Assembly: GCA_903813345.2 (NCBI GenBank)
Contig: CAIIXF020000004.1
Coordinates: 4,669,525 to 4,733,524, forward strand
From: Owenia fusiformis
Lineage: Eukaryota; Annelida; Polychaeta; Sabellida; Oweniidae
Length of the DNA: 64,000 nt
Reading direction: 5' to 3'
Part shown: one piece after another, positions 59,007-64,000 of the stretch
How the letters are laid out: each line of letters starts with the position of its first letter
How positions within the stretch are numbered: position 1 is the stretch's first letter
Position numbers and translations under genes: made by a program
Notes under the pieces: model-generated
The model's database searches: none
What the model was told of the DNA's origin: nothing
What the model saw: the letters and a program-made list of their open reading frames with translations, nothing else

Positions 59007-60550
59007 GTGAGATTCTTTTGTTTTATAAGAGCTTGGTGCAAGACTACATGTAATACAGTGTGAGTGTACAATGTATGTATAGACTCTAGAGTAGATCTAC
59101 ATGTACTGTTGTACATGTAGGCTATGTTTGAGAAACAATAGATTCTAAAAGCTGAGTGATGTAAATGAAATGTGATTAGAATGTGATGTCAATTTTCTAC
59201 AGAAGTCGATCATGAACTGTGAGTACATGCTGCTGCAGGCATGACTTCAAAATCACGCAAAAGCAAGTGACATTTCACCTTTTCCTGGGCCTCAGATACA
59301 ACTTGTAAGCCAATTTTCAAATTGAATTCCAAAATATAACTTGTGAAATTGAACCTCATTTATCTGTTTATGAACTTTGTTTATGGCATTAGCGTTGCAA
59401 ATTGTCTAATACTTTCATCTAGAACATTTCATGATTATTATAAACCTAAATCTTATTCATACTTTATTAAAATACTTACAATTGTATCCAAAAAACATCG
59501 GAGGAATAATTTTGCTTTAGTTATGATTCAAAATGGCTTTTGGGAAACCCCTCTAGCTGATCACGTCACGTGATTGGATTCTCCGCATTCCAGTATTCTA
59601 ATTGGTTGGTTCATGGTGTGACGTCAACCAGGTCATTTGAGGTCAGATTATACATAAAAAATGGCTTGAACATAAAAATGTGTGCTGTGTTTAGGTTCCA
59701 TTCCGCACCACCAAATAGGTAGGACTCAATAAACCACTGCAATATTTGATTAGAAGACATTATTGGCTACATCAGAGTCTTTCCGTTTTTTAAAAGGACA
59801 AAACATAAGTCATGTTCCGAGGTGTGCAAACTTTTCCTTTGAATGTTTTCTTAGAAAATCATATTTTCGATCAAGAACCAGAAAAAAACGGAAAGACCAT
59901 CGTAAAGAAGAGTATATTCCGATTCAGAAAAGTATTGGTTCAAAAATTGTTGATCAGGATTAAGCGTGCGGAATTAGCATCAAAAAGGGTTGCAAAATTA
60001 ACGTTTTTCGCGGATGTTGTTATTTTTCAGGACACTAAGAAGTACGTCACAAATTTATCAAGTTTAGTTGACTGCTCACTTTCAATATGTTATTTCTCGG
60101 TCAATTCTTTTTAGAAAATTACAAAAATAAACATTCCGAGAGACAAAAAAATGCTTGTTTCATTGATATTACTTTTATTCCAAACAACACAATATTGAGG
60201 AAGTTATGGTGTGTTAAAAATGGCCCAAATGGGAAAAATACGTCATGTCAGGGCTTTCCGCGCCTATTGTCACCACCCTAATGTTAACTAATAGAGCATT
60301 TGTTCAAGCTCAAATTAGAATATTTATTCATTCCCGTTCAGAAAAGTAACAATATAACCCCTAAACAGTTAGGCTATAGATAATTACATTCATAGTAAAG
60401 GGGGTGAATAGATCTGCCGAGATCTGGGCACAATCTCGGAAATGAAATATCGAAATATCATCAAAGGTTAATCCCATACTTAGTAGTGTTATAGGTAAAT
60501 AACATGCAGGAATATAATTGATATCTGAGTTGAGCGGGAGATATATAAGG
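59007..60550. other. Insertion sequence with a promoter-like segment
   Basis: 59,560-59,640 clusters CACGTCACGTGATTGG, ATTGGTTGG (inverted CCAAT boxes) and a CRE-like TGACGTCA. Downstream frames at 59,763-59,963 and 59,812-60,114 are Lys/Arg-rich but overlap in different frames and show no domain. If a gene starts here, I cannot define it. Confidence 0.35.
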
Positions 60551-60688
60551 GTTATGTACTGGGAGGTTTTGGATACAGGTTTTATCCCAAGGGAAATATG
60601 TGTTTATCCCGAGGGACCGCAGGGACCAAGGGATATACACATATTTCCCGAGGGATAAACCCTGTATCCAAAACCGACCGTACATAAC
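60551..60688. repeat. Foldback element, 138 bp
   Basis: GTTATGTAC at the left pairs with GTACATAAC at the right; GGTTTTGGATACAGG, TTTATCCC and GGGAAATATGTGT also pair. The loop centre is GGGACCGCAGGGACC. Would form a long hairpin. Confidence 0.85.
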
Positions 60689-60970
60689 AGATGCATTTCA
60701 TACCTACTGATGTTCTTGGTACGTCATATACCTTATAAAGTTCCAAAATTCAAAAATATACTTAAGATACACATTTTCTTGGTGTTATAAAGTGGTTTTT
60801 TAAGTTTCTGAGATTATCAAACTCATATAGCCTAACTCATATTTGTGAAAATCTTTTTTAAAAAAATGTGAAAAAAAATTTTGAAAATTAATGTGAAAAA
60901 AAATTTGGGGAAAAATGGGAAATTTCAATGCATATTTAATTCTCATAATCTACTAAGTAAAGGATAAATC

Positions 60971-61104
60971 AGTTGTTAAATGCTCGATTTTTGATACGGT
61001 GTATATCCCTCAGTAAATACAATATATCAACCTACGGTCCCTCAGGTAGATATATTGTATTTCCCTCAGATATACCCTCTATCAAAAATCTCCCATTAAA
61101 TAAC
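60971..61104. repeat. Foldback element, 134 bp
   Basis: AGTTGTTAAATG pairs with CATTAAATAACT; GATTTTTGATA, TATATCCCTCAG and AATACAATATATC pair with the right arm. The loop centre is CCTACGGTCCCTCAGG, close to that of the hairpin at 1,886-1,999. Confidence 0.85.
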
Positions 61105-61599
61105 TTCTATATATTAGGTATCATTGGAAAGGTAACAAGTATTCAACTCCCAGTATTTTGAGTTTTCTTATAACTATATTGAGCCATTATTAATGAAGAA
61201 ATTCATATTTTAAAAACATAGGGGTTTATCATTTCTTAGGGGGGGGTTAATCACAATTTATTAGTTAATATATGCCTAATTCAATTTTAAGACAAGCCAG
61301 AACGGCAAATCTGCCCACCCCCTTAACCGTTTAGGGGTTAATAAAATACTTAATAAAACTTATTAACGATAGGATAGATTTTTGATAGATGACATACGAG
61401 ACTGTAATTATATTTAAGTTCAATTCTGTGTGTCAATATTCTCTATTTGGATGCTCAAAAAAGTTATTGTGTATTAACTCATTAATTATTGGAAAAACAA
61501 TATACATTTGTTAATAAGTCAAAGCATAAGTTAGTTGTGTTTTACCTTCACATGTGAAAATGTTAGGCTTAGTGTGTTATATATAATTTTACTGAACAT
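61105..61599. other. Insertion sequence before the right array
   Basis: AT-rich, with a G run at ~61,240. No feature recognised. Confidence 0.35.
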
Positions 61600-63838
61600 C
61601 GGTGTCTACATCTTCCTGTACAGGAACTTTAAATTATGTTCATGTAATGATTCATTTAACTGGACGTTAGTCATTACTATCACTATATCTTGTTGATGGC
61701 ATAATTAAGGTTACTAGAACATTCCTTGCATGTGTTGTCCTAACTTGATGTAACCAGAAGTTATGAATTTGCCATGTATATGACAAGCACGTTACAGTCT
61801 ATTTTGGCAAAGTCGTTGTTAAGGTTGGTACTACATTCCTGGCTCGTTATATCTAAGTCGAACGTAACTTGTATACTCATTTATGCGTGTCCACACTTTC
61901 CTTTGCCTACAACGTTCTATAATTAATGTTTCCAGAACTTTAACTTGGCCACGTATATGTGACGTTGCATAAGCACGTTACAGTCTGTCATTTTATTTTT
62001 GCAGTCATTGTTAAGGTTGCTACTACATTCCTAGCACATGATATTTAAGTAAAATGTAACGTTGTATAAACATCTGTGCGAGTCAAGACCTTCCTGTGCC
62101 TACATCGGTCCAAGACAAACGTTACCAGAACTTTAAACTGGCCAGGTATATGTTACGTTGCATAACCACATTACAGTCTCACTATTTTTGCGAAGTCATT
62201 GTTAAGGTTGGTTCTACATTCCTGGCACGTGATATTTAAGTCAAATGTAACGTTCTTTAAACATCTGTGCGAGTCCACACCTTCCTGTACCTACAACGTT
62301 CCATAATTAACGTACCAGAACTTAAAACTGGCCACGTATATGTGACGTTGCATAAGCACATTACAGTCTCGTTATTTTTGCGAAGTTATCGTTTAGGTTG
62401 GTTCTACGTTCCTGGCACGTGATATTTAAGTCAAATGTAACGTTCTTTGAACATCTGTGCGAGTCCACACCTTCCTGTACCTACAACGTTCCATAATTAA
62501 CGTATCAGAAATTTAGATTGGCCACGTATTTATGACGTAATGTAAGTACGTTACATTTTCGTTATTTTAGCGAAGTCATCGTTTAGGTTGGTTCCACGTT
62601 CCTGGCACGTGATATTTAAGTCAAATGTAACGTTCTTTAAACATCTGTGCGAGTCCACACCTCCCTGTACCTACAACGTTCCATATAAACGTTACCAGAA
62701 ATTTATATTGGCCACGTATATATGACGTAATGTAAGTACGTTACATTTTCGTTATTTTGGTGACGTAATTGTTAAGGTCGCTACTACGTTCCTGACACGT
62801 GATATTTAAGTCAAATGTAACGTTCTTTAAACAGCTATGCGAGTCCACACCTTCCTGTACCTACAACGTTCCATATCAACGTTACCAGAAATTTAGATTG
62901 GCCACGTATATATGACGTAATGTAAGTACGTTACAGTTTCGTTATTTTGGCGACATTATTGTTAAGGTCGCTACTACGTTCCTGACACGTGATATTTAAG
63001 TCAAATGTAACGTTCTTTAAACATCTGTGCGAGTCCACACCTTCCTGTACCTACAACGTTCCATTTCAACGTTACCAGAAATTTAGATTGGCCACGTATT
63101 TATGACGTAATGTAAGTACGTTACATTATCGTTATTTTGGTGACGTAATTGTTAAGGTCGCTACTACGTTCCTGACACGTGATATTTAAGTCAAATGTAA
63201 CGTTCTTTAAACATCTATGCGAGTCCACACCTTCCTGTACCTACAACGTTCCATATCAACGTTACCAGAAATTTAGATTGGCCACGTATATATGACGTAA
63301 TGTAAGTACGTTACAGTTTCGTTATTTTGGCGACGTAATTGTTAAGGTCGCTACTACGTTCCTGACACGTGATATTTAAGTCAAATGTAACGTTCTTTAA
63401 ACATCTGTGCGAGTCCACACCTTCCTGTACCTACAACGTTCCATATCAACGTTACCAGAAATTTAGATTGGCCACGTATATATGACGTAATGTAAGTACG
63501 TTACATTTTCGTTATTTTGGTGACGTAATTGTTAAGGTCGCTACTACGTTCCTGACACGTGATATTTAAGTCAAATGTAACGTTCTTTAAACATCTATGC
63601 GAGTCCACACCTTCCTGTACCTACAACGTTCCATATCAACGTTACCAGAAATTTAGATTGGCCACGTATATATGACGTAATGTAAGTACGTTACAGTTTC
63701 GTTATTTTGGCGACGTTATTGTTAAGGTCGCTACTACGTTCCTGACACGTGATATTTAAGTCAAATGTAACGTTCTTTAAACATCTGTGCGAGTCCACAC
63801 CTTCCTGTACCTACAACGTTCCATATTTAACGTTGCTA
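61600..63838 (+). repeat. 190-bp tandem array with a 380-bp dimeric period
   Basis: GTGATATTTAAG recurs at 62,039 (as ATGATATTTAAG), 62,229, 62,419, 62,609, 62,799, 62,989, 63,179, 63,369, 63,559 and 63,749, always 190 apart; a more diverged unit starts at 61,846. About 11-12 units. From 62,609 on, type A (ATCTGTGCGAG, then GTTACATT, then GGTGACGT) alternates strictly with type B (ATCTATGCGAG or AGCTATGCGAG, GTTACAGTTTC, GGCGAC). Units are dense in ACGT cores. The array stops 55 bp before the insertion terminus. Confidence 0.95.
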
Positions 63839-63893
63839 CAACTTGAGACATATATTCTGACGACGTTATCACAACGTAAAATTGTTAGCTGGG

Positions 63894-64000
63894 ACGCTCG
63901 TTCGTGCTTCCTAATGTAGTAGCATTTAAAAATCTGGTGAATGGAGTATACATAAGTCCACTACAAACTACACCAAAAGCCATTTTCTCGTTCACGAAAA
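63894..64000 (-). pseudogene. DDE-type transposase, N-terminal part (continues past the window)
   Basis: The minus strand is open in one frame over all 35 codons: VNEKMAFGVVCSGL, then YTPFTRFLNATTLGSTNER, meeting the insertion. The sequence fits the N-terminal region of Mutator-like transposases, where a conserved small-residue/Gly segment precedes an LG(I/S)xxxN stretch. It is in frame with 49,177 once one AC copy is removed. Confidence 0.65.

Larger units (their letters stand above)
49178..63893. mobile_element. 14.7-kb terminal-inverted-repeat insertion with internal tandem arrays
   Basis: Starts CCCAGCAAACA and ends TGTTAGCTGGG, an 11-bp inverted repeat with one mismatch. It is flanked by AC at 49,176-49,177 and 63,894-63,895. 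Removing the insert and one AC rejoins an open transposase frame on the minus strand (...GSTNER to VYNETC...), which a wrong TSD length would break. The left 1.9 kb is a 119-bp array and the right 2.2 kb a 190-bp array, both rich in AACGTT/ACGTTGT. The ~10-kb centre contains exon-like segments and nested MITEs but no transposase that I recognise, so the element is non-autonomous, decayed or of an unknown type. Size, 2-bp TSD and termini do not fit Polintons, Helitrons, piggyBac or Tc1/mariner. Confidence 0.8.

Noticed and set aside
49178-63893. Polinton/Maverick or Helitron identity for the big insert
   Set aside because: Polintons have AG..CT ends, 6-bp duplications and polymerase/integrase genes; Helitrons have no inverted ends or duplication. 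None fits.

Overview
This is a 64-kb piece of an animal nuclear genome. The evidence is spliced genes with GT..AG introns, a class C GPCR, WSC-domain and sulfotransferase genes, LINE and DNA transposons, AT-rich introns and satellite-like arrays. Nothing looks bacterial or organellar. A marine invertebrate, possibly a lophotrochozoan such as a mollusc, fits the gene families and repeats. That taxon is inference; no marker gene settles it.

Layout. 0.5-2.9 kb (minus): a two-exon Golgi-type sulfotransferase, with a recombinase-like gene fragment and a hairpin element in its intron. 2.9-15.6 kb: intergenic repeats, including two decayed Tc1/mariner-type elements, a 114-bp tandem array, palindromic MITEs and a ~335-bp direct-repeat block. 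15.6-30.6 kb (plus): a 12-exon metabotropic-glutamate-receptor-like gene of about 894 codons, reconstructed exon by exon with consistent splice phases. Its introns hold two more mariner-type elements and large palindromes. 32.0-40.4 kb (minus): a two-exon gene for a secreted, extremely arginine-rich protein, whose single ~7.8-kb intron holds an almost full-length non-LTR retrotransposon. 43.7-45.6 kb (minus): the last two exons of a WSC-domain gene.

48.2-64.0 kb is the most unusual part. A Mutator-like/DDE-type transposase ORF (minus) is split by a 14,716-bp insertion at 49,178-63,893. The insertion begins CCCAGC, ends GCTGGG and is flanked by a 2-bp AC duplication. Removing it together with one AC joins the two transposase pieces in one open frame. 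The insert carries a 119-bp tandem array at its left end and a 190-bp tandem array at its right end. Both arrays consist of alternating unit types, i.e. dimeric higher-order repeats. About 10 kb of exon-like but unassigned sequence and several nested MITEs lie between them.

The host genes have no evident pathway link, apart from the sulfotransferase and the WSC domain: those two modules occur in one polypeptide in WSCD proteins but are separate genes here, ~41 kb apart.
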